Source: Gemmatimonadota bacterium (GTDB lineage Bacteria; Latescibacterota; UBA2968; GCA-2709665). Taken from it: a stretch of DNA of 64,000 nucleotides. The notes under the pieces are model-generated. The model was not told where the DNA came from, did no database searches, and saw nothing but the letters and a program-made list of their open reading frames with translations. Made by a program: the position numbers and the translations under genes. Shown here piece by piece: positions 52,206 to 60,780 of the stretch (its first letter is position 1; every line of letters starts with the position of its first letter). The DNA lies in NCBI GenBank assembly GCA_028877215.1, contig JAPPFJ010000035.1, positions 186,001-250,000 on the forward strand. The letters run 5' to 3'.

Positions 52206-54329
52206 ATGATCAATCTCTCCCTATACGACACGATCTGGCTGGTCGGCGGAGCCATTGCCGCCGGGCTGCTCTGGGGTATCTTCGTATCCGCCATCAAGCG
52301 CAGGGGCACGCCGCTTCCGCTGCTGCTGTTGATTTTTGCGGGTGCCCTTTGGTATACGGGCGATGCGGTGCGGATCCTGATAGAACAGGCGGCGCCGGGC
52401 GCTCTCGCGGCGGCGTATGCGGCACAGGTCGCACGCTGTGGAACGTGCTTCCTTCCTTCAGCCTTACTGGCAACGGTTCTGATTTCAGCTGATCAACAGA
52501 GGAACCGGATCGTCGACGGGTTGCGGCGCAATCTCGTTCCGGTCGCGGTCGTCCCCGGCTTGTTCGTATTCGCAATAGGACTGTGGGATGTGCCGCTGAA
52601 GCGAGTGGCCTTCAGCGTATACGCCATTGCCGCGCTTCTGTGCGCGGCCTGGCTATGCCGCAGTTTTGCCAGACAATTGACCACGGAAGTTCAGCGGTCC
52701 TTCTACCGGCTCACGGCGGTCGCGCTCACCGGTATCGCCATTCTGGCATGCATCGCATATCCCCTGGGGGGAATCAATCTCCCTCTCGCCGGACCGGCGC
52801 TCGACCTCGCGCTGTTTCTGTCGCCGATCGCGCCGGCTTATATTCTCGGCTACTACATCTATCGGTACAGCTTTTTCCGGATCGTGGTAAATCCCGCGTT
52901 GCTCTATTCCGCGTTGACCGGTATCGTCCTCACCGTTTATCTCCTTGTCATCCGACGCGTCGCCGAAGAGCTCGGCCGCCTGGGCGGCGGATTCCGGGTG
53001 GAAGTCGTTGAAGCGGTACTGATCTCCCTGCTGATCTTCCTCTTTCAGCCGATCAAGAATCGGCTGCAGGGGGCAATCAACCGGCTGTTCTTTAAGGCGC
53101 GCTATGAATACCAGCACCTGCTGGGGACGCTGAGCCAGACGCTGAACGTACCCGATGCTCTGGAAAGCCGGTTGAAAGCGGTTGTGGACGCCGTCGGTAC
53201 AGTACTCAAGGTACACCTCGTTTCGCTGGTGCTGTTCGAAAACGAGGACGGGCGCGTCGATAACGTGAAGGTGATCTCGGGAGTCGGACTGGCCGGGTTC
53301 GATCCGCCAACGGCGCCGTTCAGTCGAAGTGAGGGGAACCAGGAGCAGGTTCGACAGGTGGCGGATTGGATGTTGTCCCACCGGCGGGCACTGGACGTGG
53401 GCGAGTTGCATCGTCCCGCGCTCGCCGCGGTCCTCGCGGAACAGGGCGCCCGGCTGTGCATACCCGTGTTGCAGGAGGAGAAGCTCACGGGGTTTCTCTG
53501 CCTCGGAGAGAAAAAACGCAGCGTACCCTATTCATCGGAGGAATGGGAACTGCTCGGTACCCTGTGCAATCAGGTTGCGCTGGCGGTGGAGAACACACGC
53601 CTGGTGGAGCGCAGGTTGCAGCTGGAACGGCGCATGTACGAGGCGGAGCGGCTCTCGGCGCTGGGACTGCTTTCGGCGAGCATCGCTCACGAGGTGAAGA
53701 ATCCGTTGAGTTCGATGAAGGCGATTGCAACCGTGCTGAGGGAAGACCTTGAGAACGACCCCGACAAGGCCGGCGATCTGACAGTCGTGCTGAACGAAAT
53801 CGACAGGTTGGGCCGTGTGGTGGACCGGCTCCTCAAGTTTGCGCAGCCGAAACAGTGTGATACATTCGAGCCGGTGGACATCAAGTCTGTGCTCGACGAC
53901 GTCGTCCTGATCCTGTCGCACGAGGCGGAACGGCGGGGAGTGGAAATACGGGCCGATGTTGCCGGCGGTCTGGTCGTTTCCGGAGATCCCGAGGATCTCA
54001 AAGAGGTGTTTTTCAATCTGATCCTCAACGGAATCCAGGCGATGGACGACTCGGACCGGACGACGGACCGGCGGCTGACAGTGAGGGCGGTGCGTTCGGA
54101 CGGGAGCGTCTCGGTTCGGGTTTCGGATAACGGGCCGGGGATCTCAGGGGAAGTGCTCTCCCACGTCTTTGAACCGTTCTTTACCACAAAGGCTTCGGGG
54201 ACGGGCCTGGGGCTTGCTACCGTCAAACGGGACGTGGAGCGCATGGGAGGGTTGATTACAGTTGTGAATGGAGAGCAGGCCGGGGCGGTGTTCGAGGTTC
54301 ATCTTCCTGGAGTGGACGATGCGGCATAA
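52206..54329 (+). CDS. Membrane sensor histidine kinase with GAF domain (NtrB/AtoS-like)
   Basis: 707 residues. Residues 1 to about 240 contain seven or eight transmembrane helices as a membrane sensor; about 300-460 form a GAF-like domain; the HisKA domain has phospho-acceptor His495 in SIAHEVKNPLSSMK; the HATPase has FFNLILNGIQAM (N box, about 603), VSDNGPGISGE (G1) and GTGLGLATVKRDVERMGG (G2). It overlaps the NtrC-type regulator by 11 bp, so the two form a two-component pair. Its sensor architecture is like kinases that drive sigma-54 envelope-stress or polysaccharide regulons. Confidence 0.93.
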   Translation: MINLSLYDTIWLVGGAIAAGLLWGIFVSAIKRRGTPLPLLLLIFAGALWYTGDAVRILIEQAAPGALAAAYAAQVARCGTCFLPSALLATVLISADQQRNRIVDGLRRNLVPVAVVPGLFVFAIGLWDVPLKRVAFSVYAIAALLCAAWLCRSFARQLTTEVQRSFYRLTAVALTGIAILACIAYPLGGINLPLAGPALDLALFLSPIAPAYILGYYIYRYSFFRIVVNPALLYSALTGIVLTVYLLVIRRVAEELGRLGGGFRVEVVEAVLISLLIFLFQPIKNRLQGAINRLFFKARYEYQHLLGTLSQTLNVPDALESRLKAVVDAVGTVLKVHLVSLVLFENEDGRVDNVKVISGVGLAGFDPPTAPFSRSEGNQEQVRQVADWMLSHRRALDVGELHRPALAAVLAEQGARLCIPVLQEEKLTGFLCLGEKKRSVPYSSEEWELLGTLCNQVALAVENTRLVERRLQLERRMYEAERLSALGLLSASIAHEVKNPLSSMKAIATVLREDLENDPDKAGDLTVVLNEIDRLGRVVDRLLKFAQPKQCDTFEPVDIKSVLDDVVLILSHEAERRGVEIRADVAGGLVVSGDPEDLKEVFFNLILNGIQAMDDSDRTTDRRLTVRAVRSDGSVSVRVSDNGPGISGEVLSHVFEPFFTTKASGTGLGLATVKRDVERMGGLITVVNGEQAGAVFEVHLPGVDDAA

Positions 54330-55716
54330 GATTCTGGTTGTTGACGATGAACCGGCCGCGAGGCTAGGTCTGAGGCGGGTGCTCGCGGCGCTGTCATGCG
54401 AGGTTGTCGAAGCGGAAGACGGAACGGCGGCGCTCGAGGAAATCGCGCGCGGCGGTCCGGATCTGGTGATCTGCGACATCCAGATGCCCGGAGTGGATGG
54501 CCTGACGCTGGTGAAGCGGTTGGCCGAACAGGGAAACCCGCCGCCGGTCATCATGATGACGGCGTACGGATCGGAGCGCATTGCCGTGGATGCGATGAAG
54601 GCGGGCGCGTACGACTACGTGAGCAAGCCTTACGACGTGGATGAACTTCGATGCCTCGTGCAGAATGTGCTCGAGACCGTTCGTTTGCGGCGGGAAAATG
54701 AAACGCTTCGCGACGAGATTCGTCGACACTCCGGTTTTGGATCATTGATTGGCCGCAGCCTCGCTATGGATCGCGTCTGCGACATGATCGGCAAGGTGGC
54801 CGGGACCGACGCCGCCGTGCTGATAAACGGCGAAAGCGGGACGGGCAAGGAACTCGTGGCGCGGGCGATTCACGAACAGGGCGGGCGAAAAGACCGCCCG
54901 TTCGTCGCGGTGAATGCCGCAGCTCTGCCCACCGAGTTGATCGAAAGCGAACTGTTTGGACATGAGAAAGGCGCATTTACCGGCGCTGCGTCAAGGCGGC
55001 AGGGCAAATTCGAGCTCGCGGACGGCGGAACGCTCTTTCTGGATGAAATCGGGGACATGCATCTCGAAACCCAGGCGAAGCTGTTGCGCGTGCTCCAGGA
55101 GCAGAGATTCGAACGGCTGGGCGGCTCGGAAACGGTGGCGGTGGACGTTCGGATGATCAGCGCCACCAATCGGGACCTTCCCGACGAGATCTCGGGGGGG
55201 AGATTCCGGGAGGACCTTTACTACCGCCTGAAAGTGGTGGATATCTTCCTCCCTCCGCTGCGCGACCGCCGCGAGGATATCCCCCTGCTTGTCCGGCACT
55301 ATCTGGATTCCTGCAATCGAACGCACGGGAAAGCCGTTACGGAAGTGCCGGTCGATACGATGAAAAATCTGGCGGCCTACGCCTGGCCCGGCAATATTCG
55401 CGAACTGATGCACGCCGTCGAGCGTGCGGTCATCTTCGCCGAAGGTTCGGTGCTGAGCGGAGACCTGCTTCCGGACGAAGTCCGGGCGGGCGGGGCGGAA
55501 TCCGCGGCTGGCGGAGCGACCGGCTGGCGCGAAGGCGTGTTTTTTCAGGAAGCAAAACAGGAGTCCGTGCAGGCCTTCGAAGCCGCTTTCATACGGTCGG
55601 CGCTGGAACACCACAAGGGCAATATGAGCCGCGCGGCCCCGGCCATCGGCATGAAACGGCAGGCACTCCAGCAGAAGGTCAGGGAACTCGGAATCGATCC
55701 CTCGATCTATCGATGA
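54319..55716 (+). CDS. Sigma-54-dependent response regulator (NtrC family)
   Basis: 465 residues. Receiver domain with phospho-acceptor Asp53 in LVICDIQMPG; AAA+ central domain with Walker A GESGTGKEL (about 171) and the sigma-54 contact loop GAFTGA (about 218-223), Walker B LFLDEIGDM; C-terminal Fis-type helix-turn-helix with NMSRAAPAIGMKRQALQQKV. All parts needed to open sigma-54 promoters are intact. It is translated with the kinase by an 11-bp overlap. A consensus -24/-12 promoter and candidate upstream dyads lie about 400-500 bp downstream, ahead of the phosphatidyltransferase operon, which is its probable target. Confidence 0.95.
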   Translation: MRHKILVVDDEPAARLGLRRVLAALSCEVVEAEDGTAALEEIARGGPDLVICDIQMPGVDGLTLVKRLAEQGNPPPVIMMTAYGSERIAVDAMKAGAYDYVSKPYDVDELRCLVQNVLETVRLRRENETLRDEIRRHSGFGSLIGRSLAMDRVCDMIGKVAGTDAAVLINGESGTGKELVARAIHEQGGRKDRPFVAVNAAALPTELIESELFGHEKGAFTGAASRRQGKFELADGGTLFLDEIGDMHLETQAKLLRVLQEQRFERLGGSETVAVDVRMISATNRDLPDEISGGRFREDLYYRLKVVDIFLPPLRDRREDIPLLVRHYLDSCNRTHGKAVTEVPVDTMKNLAAYAWPGNIRELMHAVERAVIFAEGSVLSGDLLPDEVRAGGAESAAGGATGWREGVFFQEAKQESVQAFEAAFIRSALEHHKGNMSRAAPAIGMKRQALQQKVRELGIDPSIYR

Positions 55717-55744
55717 GAGTCACCCATCAGACCGCCCTGCCACC

Positions 55745-56050
55745 CCGCGTTTACAGGGTGAGACGTAAGACGGGAGAAGGGGAGAAAACCGGGTAGACGG
55801 GAGACGTAAGACGGTAGAAGAAAGGCGGGTAGAGGTGAGAGGGTAGACGGTAGATGATATCCTCGCCCGATATTTAATTCCTCGCTGCCTTCGGCACGAA
55901 AAGAATCCTCACGAGGCAGGACATCTCTAACCTCTCCCGGCTTACGTCTCAACAGGTGGTGGGGTGTCGTGTGGTTCTCTACCCTCTACCGGCTGCCGTT
56001 TCACCGCTTTTGGGCTACCGTCTACCCTCTACCGTCTCACCGCCTTTTGG
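55745..56050 (+). repeat. R1 dispersed repeat, copy d
   Basis: About 300 bp nearly identical to the central part of copy b but in the opposite orientation relation to neighbours: GTGAGACGTAAGACGGGAG, GGTAGACGGTAGATG, ATATCCTCGCCCGATATTTA, hairpin CTGCCTTCGGCACG...CACGAGGCAG and CTCCCGGCTTACGTCTC. It ends with tandem TACCGTCTACCCTCTACCG-like units. It lies between the NtrC gene and its terminator. Confidence 0.85.
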
Positions 56051-56060
56051 CGATCTCCGT

Positions 56061-56095
56061 CCGGAGACACATCTCGTGTCTCCGGTTTTTTTTTT
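56061..56095 (+). terminator. Intrinsic terminator after the NtrC-type gene
   Basis: Arms CCGGAGACAC (56061-56070) and GTGTCTCCGG (56076-56085), a 5-nt loop and about ten T residues. It separates the two-component operon from the sigma-54 promoter region. Confidence 0.9.
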
Positions 56096-56106
56096 CCTGC
56101 GGCGCT

Positions 56107-56153
56107 TTGCATGCAAGATCCGAATTGCAGGTGCAAGTTTTCAATGGCACCTG
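56107..56153. promoter_or_regulatory. Candidate enhancer (upstream activating) dyads
   Basis: TTGCATGCAA (56107-56116, perfect palindrome), TTGCAGGTGCAA (56125-56136) and the inverted pair CAGGTGC (56128-56134) / GCACCTG (56147-56153) lie 60-110 bp upstream of the -24 box, the usual distance for NtrC-family binding sites. The CAGGTGC-N12-GCACCTG dyad is the best candidate. Confidence 0.5.
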
Positions 56154-56213
56154 TCATCCGTTTTTGGAGTCGGATTTCCCTGAAATCGGCTCGTTGTTGG
56201 GCCCAATTGGTTG

Positions 56214-56228
56214 TGGCACGGTGTTTGC
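56214..56228 (+). promoter_or_regulatory. Sigma-54 (-24/-12) promoter
   Basis: TGGCACG (56214-56220), GTGT, TTGC (56225-56228): an exact match to the sigma-54 consensus with GG and GC ten bases apart. Transcription should start near 56240, giving a short leader with AAAGGAGG before the ATG at 56259. Confidence 0.82.
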
Positions 56229-56258
56229 GGAAAGTGTGCTGCAGGAAAGGAGGAAGTT

Positions 56259-56906
56259 ATGTCAACACAAACATCGACGTTCGCAGACACCCTCCAACGC
56301 CATGTTGCCAACCTGATTACCGTCTTCCGGGTCGTCTGCCTGTTTCTGGCGGCGGCCTTTGCGGTCACCGGAGATACCGTGCTCGCCTGGATTGCGGTTC
56401 CCCTGGCGTTTGGGGCTCTGTTGATGGACTGGATGGATGGGTACGCCGCGCGCCGGCTGGGATGCGAAAGCAAGGTGGGCGGCCTGCTCGACATCGTGGG
56501 GGACCGGATTGCGGAGAACGTGTGGTGGGTGGTGTTCGCGTGGCTGCATCTGGTCCCCCTCTGGGTGCCCCTGGTCGTACTCAGCAGGGGATTCGTGACG
56601 GACGCCATTCGGAGCTGCGCGCTCTCCAAGGGCCAGACCGCATTTGGAGAGACTACGATGATGCGGTCACGCATCGGTCACGGCCTGGTCGCCTCCCGCA
56701 CAAGCAGGGCGACGTACGGCGTTGCGAAGGTCATCGCGTTTGTCGCGCTGTTCATCCTGAACGCGGTACAACACTCGTCGAACCTGGCGCCCGGGCTGGA
56801 ATCGGGAGTGGAGACGGTCGCGCTCGCGGCGACCTACCTGACCGTCGCCCTTTGCGCGATACGGGGAATTCCGGTGATCACCGCGGCAAGACGGGTTGTC
56901 ATCTAA
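56259..56906 (+). CDS. CDP-alcohol phosphatidyltransferase family protein
   Basis: A 215-residue inner-membrane enzyme with about six transmembrane helices. It has the complete catalytic signature D-x2-DG-x2-AR-x8-G-x3-D-x3-D: the segment starts DWMDGYAARR and ends GGLLDIVGDR. Such enzymes transfer a phosphatidyl group from CDP-diacylglycerol, or another CDP-alcohol, to an acceptor such as glycerol-3-phosphate, inositol or serine. The start at 56259 has GGAGGAAG upstream; the longer frame to 56211 runs through the promoter and is rejected. It is the first gene after the sigma-54 promoter and followed by a flippase-like gene, suggesting a regulated phospholipid or lipid-linked product. Acceptor unknown. 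Confidence 0.9.
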   Translation: MSTQTSTFADTLQRHVANLITVFRVVCLFLAAAFAVTGDTVLAWIAVPLAFGALLMDWMDGYAARRLGCESKVGGLLDIVGDRIAENVWWVVFAWLHLVPLWVPLVVLSRGFVTDAIRSCALSKGQTAFGETTMMRSRIGHGLVASRTSRATYGVAKVIAFVALFILNAVQHSSNLAPGLESGVETVALAATYLTVALCAIRGIPVITAARRVVI

Positions 56907-56931
56907 CGGATCGGTATCCGAGGAGTACGCG

Positions 56932-57963
56932 ATGAAACAGGAAGCCTATATACTGCTCTGGCTGCTGGGCCTGGCATGCCTCGGCGTGCTGCTTCACCAG
57001 CTCGGTGAGCCGGAGGTGTGGCAGCACGTGGTGATGATGGGCTGGGGATATGTGCCGATAATCGGAATAACCCTGGCAGCCTATCTGAACAACGTCTGCG
57101 CGTGGAGAGAAAGCTTTGACCGCGGGACCGAAAGGCCTCGAATGAGACCGTTGCTCTGGGTGAAACTGGTCGGCGAAGCCCTGGGCAACGTGATGCCGGC
57201 GTCGCAGATCTGCAAGGAAGTCGCCAAGGTCATGATGCTGCGGGAGCGAATGGGCGTGACCGGCGGAGTGTCGTCTCTCGTGCTCACCAAAACGGGCGAG
57301 ATGGTCAGCGGCGTTCTTTTCGTCCTGGGCGGCGTTCTGACGGGTCTCCACCGCTTCGTGTTCCCGGAGGAGATCCGGTGGGCGCTCTTCGCAGCCCTGA
57401 CGGTGGCCGTTGTCGGCGTCGTCCTGACCGTTGTGAGGCAGCGCCGCGATCCCTTCACCGGGCTTGTAAATCTGTTGCTTCGGATGCGCATCACGTTTGC
57501 GGAGCGGTCTCGCGATCGTGCGGCGGAAGTCGATCGGAATCTGGCCGCGTTTTACCGGCTGAACGTATGGCATCTTGCGGGCCTGCTGGGGATGCACCTG
57601 GTGACGTGGGGCCTCGGAACGCTGGAGATCTACGCGATCCTGCATGTATTGGGCGAGCCGATGCCGCTGGTTTCGGTTTACCTGTTCCACTCGCTGATGA
57701 TGATGATCAATGTGATATTCGGTTTCGTCCCGTACGCCATGGGAGTCTTCGAAGCCGGGCACGTGTTTCTCTTCCATCTGATGGGACTGGACCCGGGGAC
57801 CGGATTGGCCGTGGGTATCGTCCGGCGGATCCGGAAGATCTTCTGGATGCTGTTCGGCCTGCTCCTGCTCCTTCTGGGGTCCCGCACGATCCGGTTCAGG
57901 ACGCCTAAGGAGAAGGACGCTCTCGAACGAGTGGAGACGACAGCGCCATTGCACCACGGGTAA
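56932..57963 (+). CDS. Lysylphosphatidylglycerol synthase TM-region / UPF0104 (flippase-like) membrane protein
   Basis: A 343-residue polytopic membrane protein with about eight helices, resembling the UPF0104/HpnL/MprF-membrane family. Features: NNVCAWRESFD after helix 2, WVKLVGEALGNVMPASQICKEVAKVMMLRERMG (the family's conserved loop), FGFVPYAMGVFEAGHVFLFHL and VGIVRRIRKIFWMLFGLLLLLLG at the end. MprF-type regions flip lipids across the membrane; no lysyl-transferase domain is fused. AGGAG lies ahead of the ATG 26 bp after the phosphatidyltransferase stop. A make-and-flip lipid pair is the natural inference. Confidence 0.85.
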   Translation: MKQEAYILLWLLGLACLGVLLHQLGEPEVWQHVVMMGWGYVPIIGITLAAYLNNVCAWRESFDRGTERPRMRPLLWVKLVGEALGNVMPASQICKEVAKVMMLRERMGVTGGVSSLVLTKTGEMVSGVLFVLGGVLTGLHRFVFPEEIRWALFAALTVAVVGVVLTVVRQRRDPFTGLVNLLLRMRITFAERSRDRAAEVDRNLAAFYRLNVWHLAGLLGMHLVTWGLGTLEIYAILHVLGEPMPLVSVYLFHSLMMMINVIFGFVPYAMGVFEAGHVFLFHLMGLDPGTGLAVGIVRRIRKIFWMLFGLLLLLLGSRTIRFRTPKEKDALERVETTAPLHHG

Positions 57964-58026
57964 GCATCGTAAGGAATCATTGATCGGTACATCGGTTCGT
58001 TTCACGAAAGACACAGGAGGAAGATC

Positions 58027-59175
58027 GTGAAGATTACCGCACTCGTCCTGACCGCGACAATGGTGTCTAGTGCGATTATCCCGTCCGTTGTACAAGCGGC
58101 CCCACACCTGCCGGGCGCGAAGCAAGCCGACCCCGCTGGTGACGCGGCAATTCAGAGGCTTCATGCGAAGGCGGTTATGGTAATGCCCGGCACTGAACTT
58201 GATCCGAATAAGCTGGCGCCCGGATTGTACGCGTACGTGGTATTCAACTTGAACGAGGCGGAAAGCGCGGCAATGGGCCGGATTCTCTCCTGCGATCCGG
58301 ATTGCGTCGTCATCACTGCAGGCAAAGGGAAGGGATGGGAAATCGCGCGACAGGATATTGTCGTCGTCGCCGTGGCCGACAACCCGGGCGGCATCGAATC
58401 GTGGCGGATGGCAAGGCGGGCGATGTTGCAGGTTCAGAAATCGGCGATGATGGTGTTGTCCGGCGAAAACCTCGACCTCGGGAAGCTGAGAATCGGATGG
58501 CACGCACACATTGTCTACCGGACTTCGGGTATCAGCCGCACCGCCACGGGCGTGATAACGCGTATTGACACGAATCGTATCGAGATCAAACCAGGTAAGA
58601 ACCCGGGAGTCCGACAGAAAATCCGGTCGGGCGACATCGTGCGCATTTTGATGTTTTCCAAACGCGACGACATGAATCGTTGGTGGAAAGCGAGAGAGGA
58701 CATGCACGAACTGCAGGGTCCCCGGGTCCGGCTGAAGGCGCCATCGATATCGCCGCATTGGCTGATCGGAAGGTTCGCAGGCTCGGCCCAGGACACGCTT
58801 GAGATCCTGTCCGAACGTGGTACCGAACGGGTCCCCTTTGCCTTAGTCAAAGATCTGGAAGTCAGCATGGGTCGTCATCGAAACACGATCAAGGGCATGG
58901 CCATAGGGGCTCTTGCCGGACTTGGCGCTGCACTTCTGATAAATCCATATGATGTATTTGACGATGATCGAAGAGGGGAAGTTGGAGTAAAGGAGGACGC
59001 CGACCGGTTCTTCTACGCTGTTCTGGTGGTGCCTCTCGCGACAGTCTGCGGTACCCTGGTCGGCGCCAGGACAATTACCGAAAAATGGGGCCATGTTTCC
59101 CCTTCACGGATCAATCTGGGCATCGCTCCCACACGGGATAAAGGACTTCGAGCTGCGGTATCGTTTAACTTTTAG
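58027..59175 (+). CDS. Secreted two-repeat protein of unknown function, with C-terminal membrane segment
   Basis: 382 residues, GTG start with AGGAGGAAG upstream. A signal peptide ends near VVQAAPH. Two repeats of about 95 residues follow (about 48-145 and 145-230): MVMPGTELDPNKLAPGLYAY... then GRILSCDPDCVVI... and MVLSGENLDLGKLRIGWHAH... then GVITRIDTNRIEI.... A third region has IGRFAGSAQDTLEIL. Near the C terminus a glycine-rich transmembrane stretch (IKGMAIGALAGLGAALLI) is followed by a soluble tail ending in VSFNF. Paralogous to the next gene. I know no family with this repeat. It follows the flippase-like gene by 63 bp and is probably in the sigma-54 operon. Confidence 0.75.
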   Translation: MKITALVLTATMVSSAIIPSVVQAAPHLPGAKQADPAGDAAIQRLHAKAVMVMPGTELDPNKLAPGLYAYVVFNLNEAESAAMGRILSCDPDCVVITAGKGKGWEIARQDIVVVAVADNPGGIESWRMARRAMLQVQKSAMMVLSGENLDLGKLRIGWHAHIVYRTSGISRTATGVITRIDTNRIEIKPGKNPGVRQKIRSGDIVRILMFSKRDDMNRWWKAREDMHELQGPRVRLKAPSISPHWLIGRFAGSAQDTLEILSERGTERVPFALVKDLEVSMGRHRNTIKGMAIGALAGLGAALLINPYDVFDDDRRGEVGVKEDADRFFYAVLVVPLATVCGTLVGARTITEKWGHVSPSRINLGIAPTRDKGLRAAVSFNF

Positions 59176-59197
59176 CGTCTGCCAGGGTGCCAAATAC

Positions 59198-59236
59198 GGG
59201 GAGAGGTAAGACGGGAGAGGGGAGAAGAGACCAGAA
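59198..59236 (+). repeat. R1 fragment (purine arm only)
   Basis: A short piece with GAGAGGTAAGACGGGAGAGG, matching one arm of R1. The other arm and hairpin are missing; a pyrimidine-rich stretch follows at 59291-59332. No gene is seen in 59176-59372. Confidence 0.55.
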
Positions 59237-59372
59237 GCGAACGGTGCGATCCGGAACTTGCCAATCCGGCGCCTCGCGGCAACCGTTTTTGTCTTCCTTT
59301 TTCCTTCATCCTTCTTCCTTCTTTCCCTCATCGACGGGAACAATACGAAGCGTCTTTCAACGAGGTGCATCC

Positions 59373-60287
59373 ATGAAACCACCCGCTCTTGCGCTCATCG
59401 CAACCATCCTGATGTCCGTTGCCACTCAGTACGTCTCGCACGCCGCACAACGGTCCACGGAGATGGATATAACCTTGATGTCGCGCGGAGAGTTGGACCC
59501 CACAAAGCTGAATACGAAATCGTATGCGTACGTGGCCTACAAATCGGATGGAATCGAAAGAGCAGAGTGGGGCCGGATTGTGCAAATCGATCCGGATGGC
59601 ATCGTGATCGAATCCGAAGCCGCGCCATTGGAAACACGAAAGATATCGTTTGGCGACATTGACATTCTGGCCGTTGCGGAAGATCAACCTGCCTTCGAAT
59701 CGTGGCTGGATTCAAGACTGGCCGCGGAGAAGATCACCGTCATGACTCGCGAAGATCTCGACCTGACGAAGCTGGCGACCGGATCGTACGCGCACGCGAT
59801 CTATTCGTGGAAGGGATTCAAGAGGAAGGCATCCGGAATGGTCCTGGAGGTAGCGCCGCGTAGCGTTTTGGTCCTATCCGGGACTGAGCAGACGGAGACG
59901 GCGAAGATTGCGGCCGCCGAGATCGACACACTCGCATTTGCCAATTCCCTACAGGCCGTGGAGCGTTGGCAGAAGTGGTCCGAACGCGGTATCGTCCAAA
60001 TGTCGCGCTGGGATTTGAATCCTTCGATGCTCGAGGAAGGGCTACACGTTCACGTTGTCTACAATTCCGGCGGCCAAAAACGAGAGGCGGTCGGAAGGAT
60101 CGTTGACAGGTATACCGATAGAATCGTGATTCAACACCGTGTTGGAGGCAAGAACTCATTCGTGCGCCGGCAAAGACTGAAATTACCTTTCGACGATATT
60201 GAGGCCGTCATCGTCTCAAGGGATAAGCGAGCACGTACTTCGGATCTGTTGAGAAACACGATAATCTTTCTCCATTTGGCGCATTAA
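59373..60287 (+). CDS. Secreted three-repeat protein of unknown function
   Basis: 304 residues. Signal peptide LALIATILMSVATQYVSHAA, then three copies of the same module as in the preceding gene: MSRGELDPTKLNTKSYAYVAY, MTREDLDLTKLATGSYAHAIY and MSRWDLNPSMLEEGLHVHVVY, each followed by a hydrophilic turn, a GRIVxID-type strand, an IVI strand and a helix ending with conserved Trp (FESWLDSRLAAEK, VERWQKWSERG). GAGG lies ten bases ahead of the ATG; an open frame to 59187 crosses R1. It lacks the C-terminal transmembrane segment of its paralog and ends with LRNTIIFLHLAH. Probably periplasmic or surface located. Confidence 0.75.
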   Translation: MKPPALALIATILMSVATQYVSHAAQRSTEMDITLMSRGELDPTKLNTKSYAYVAYKSDGIERAEWGRIVQIDPDGIVIESEAAPLETRKISFGDIDILAVAEDQPAFESWLDSRLAAEKITVMTREDLDLTKLATGSYAHAIYSWKGFKRKASGMVLEVAPRSVLVLSGTEQTETAKIAAAEIDTLAFANSLQAVERWQKWSERGIVQMSRWDLNPSMLEEGLHVHVVYNSGGQKREAVGRIVDRYTDRIVIQHRVGGKNSFVRRQRLKLPFDDIEAVIVSRDKRARTSDLLRNTIIFLHLAH

Positions 60288-60374
60288 CCTCAATCCGAAT
60301 AAAACAGCAACGCGGCGACGCGATAAAATCCTCCGAAACAGGGCGTTATCGACGTAAAGAAGGACGTTTCTTCC

Positions 60375-60485
60375 TTCACGTCCAGTGACCTGGTGTATCC
60401 TGGTAATCAGCCGTCTAATCGCCTTTATTTACAATCATATATTCGACTTTACGTACCCGACGCCTTACGAATCAAGGTTAATATC
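60375..60485 (+). repeat. R1 right-end fragment, copy h
   Basis: Contains only the right end of R1: GTCCAGTGACCTGGTGTATC, GGTAATC, TCTAATCGCCTTTATTTAC, the AT-rich island and TTACGAATCAAGGTTA. Begins just after a short hairpin (GAAGGACGTTTCTTCCTTC). Confidence 0.78.
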
Positions 60486-60780
60486 ACACCCCTCTCCGAG
60501 GAATCCACGAAATCAACCGCGCCTTTTCTTATTGCAAGCCTGCTATTGGATATCCAGGCGCCGTACGTTTCCGTGTTCGCGGGGGAACCCCCCGGCGGAA
60601 AGCCCGATCAGATCGGAGACACGAAAACCACGATGCTTAGCGTACGGAAACCCCTGTCCGAGAGGGACCGTGCCCTGGCGGTCGCTGAACGTGGAATCAG
60701 GCTGTTCTATCAGATGGACGTCGTGGTGTCGAAAGTGGACGATGAAATCACCGTGCGAGATGATCAATCGGGGATCAGCT
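60486..60780 (+). pseudogene. Possible gene remnant
   Basis: One plus-strand frame reads protein-like through FLIASLLLDIQAPYVSVFA and LSVRKPLSERDRALAVAERG with GC-rich third positions, but it has no credible start (it runs out of R1) and its end overlaps the antitoxin gene. It could be the decayed C-terminal part of a protein cut by R1. No homology recognised. Confidence 0.25.

Noticed and set aside
55745..56050. CRISPR-like array suggested by repeated GTAGACGG/GTAAGACGG units
   Set aside because: Units are degenerate, of irregular spacing, without constant-length unique spacers, and the same text recurs at other loci as R1; no cas gene is present.
56899..58758. A 619-codon open frame on the minus strand
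   Set aside because: It lies antisense to the flippase-like and repeat-protein genes, which have ribosome-binding sites and recognisable features; the antisense frame has His/Arg-rich low-quality text typical of GC-rich shadow frames.
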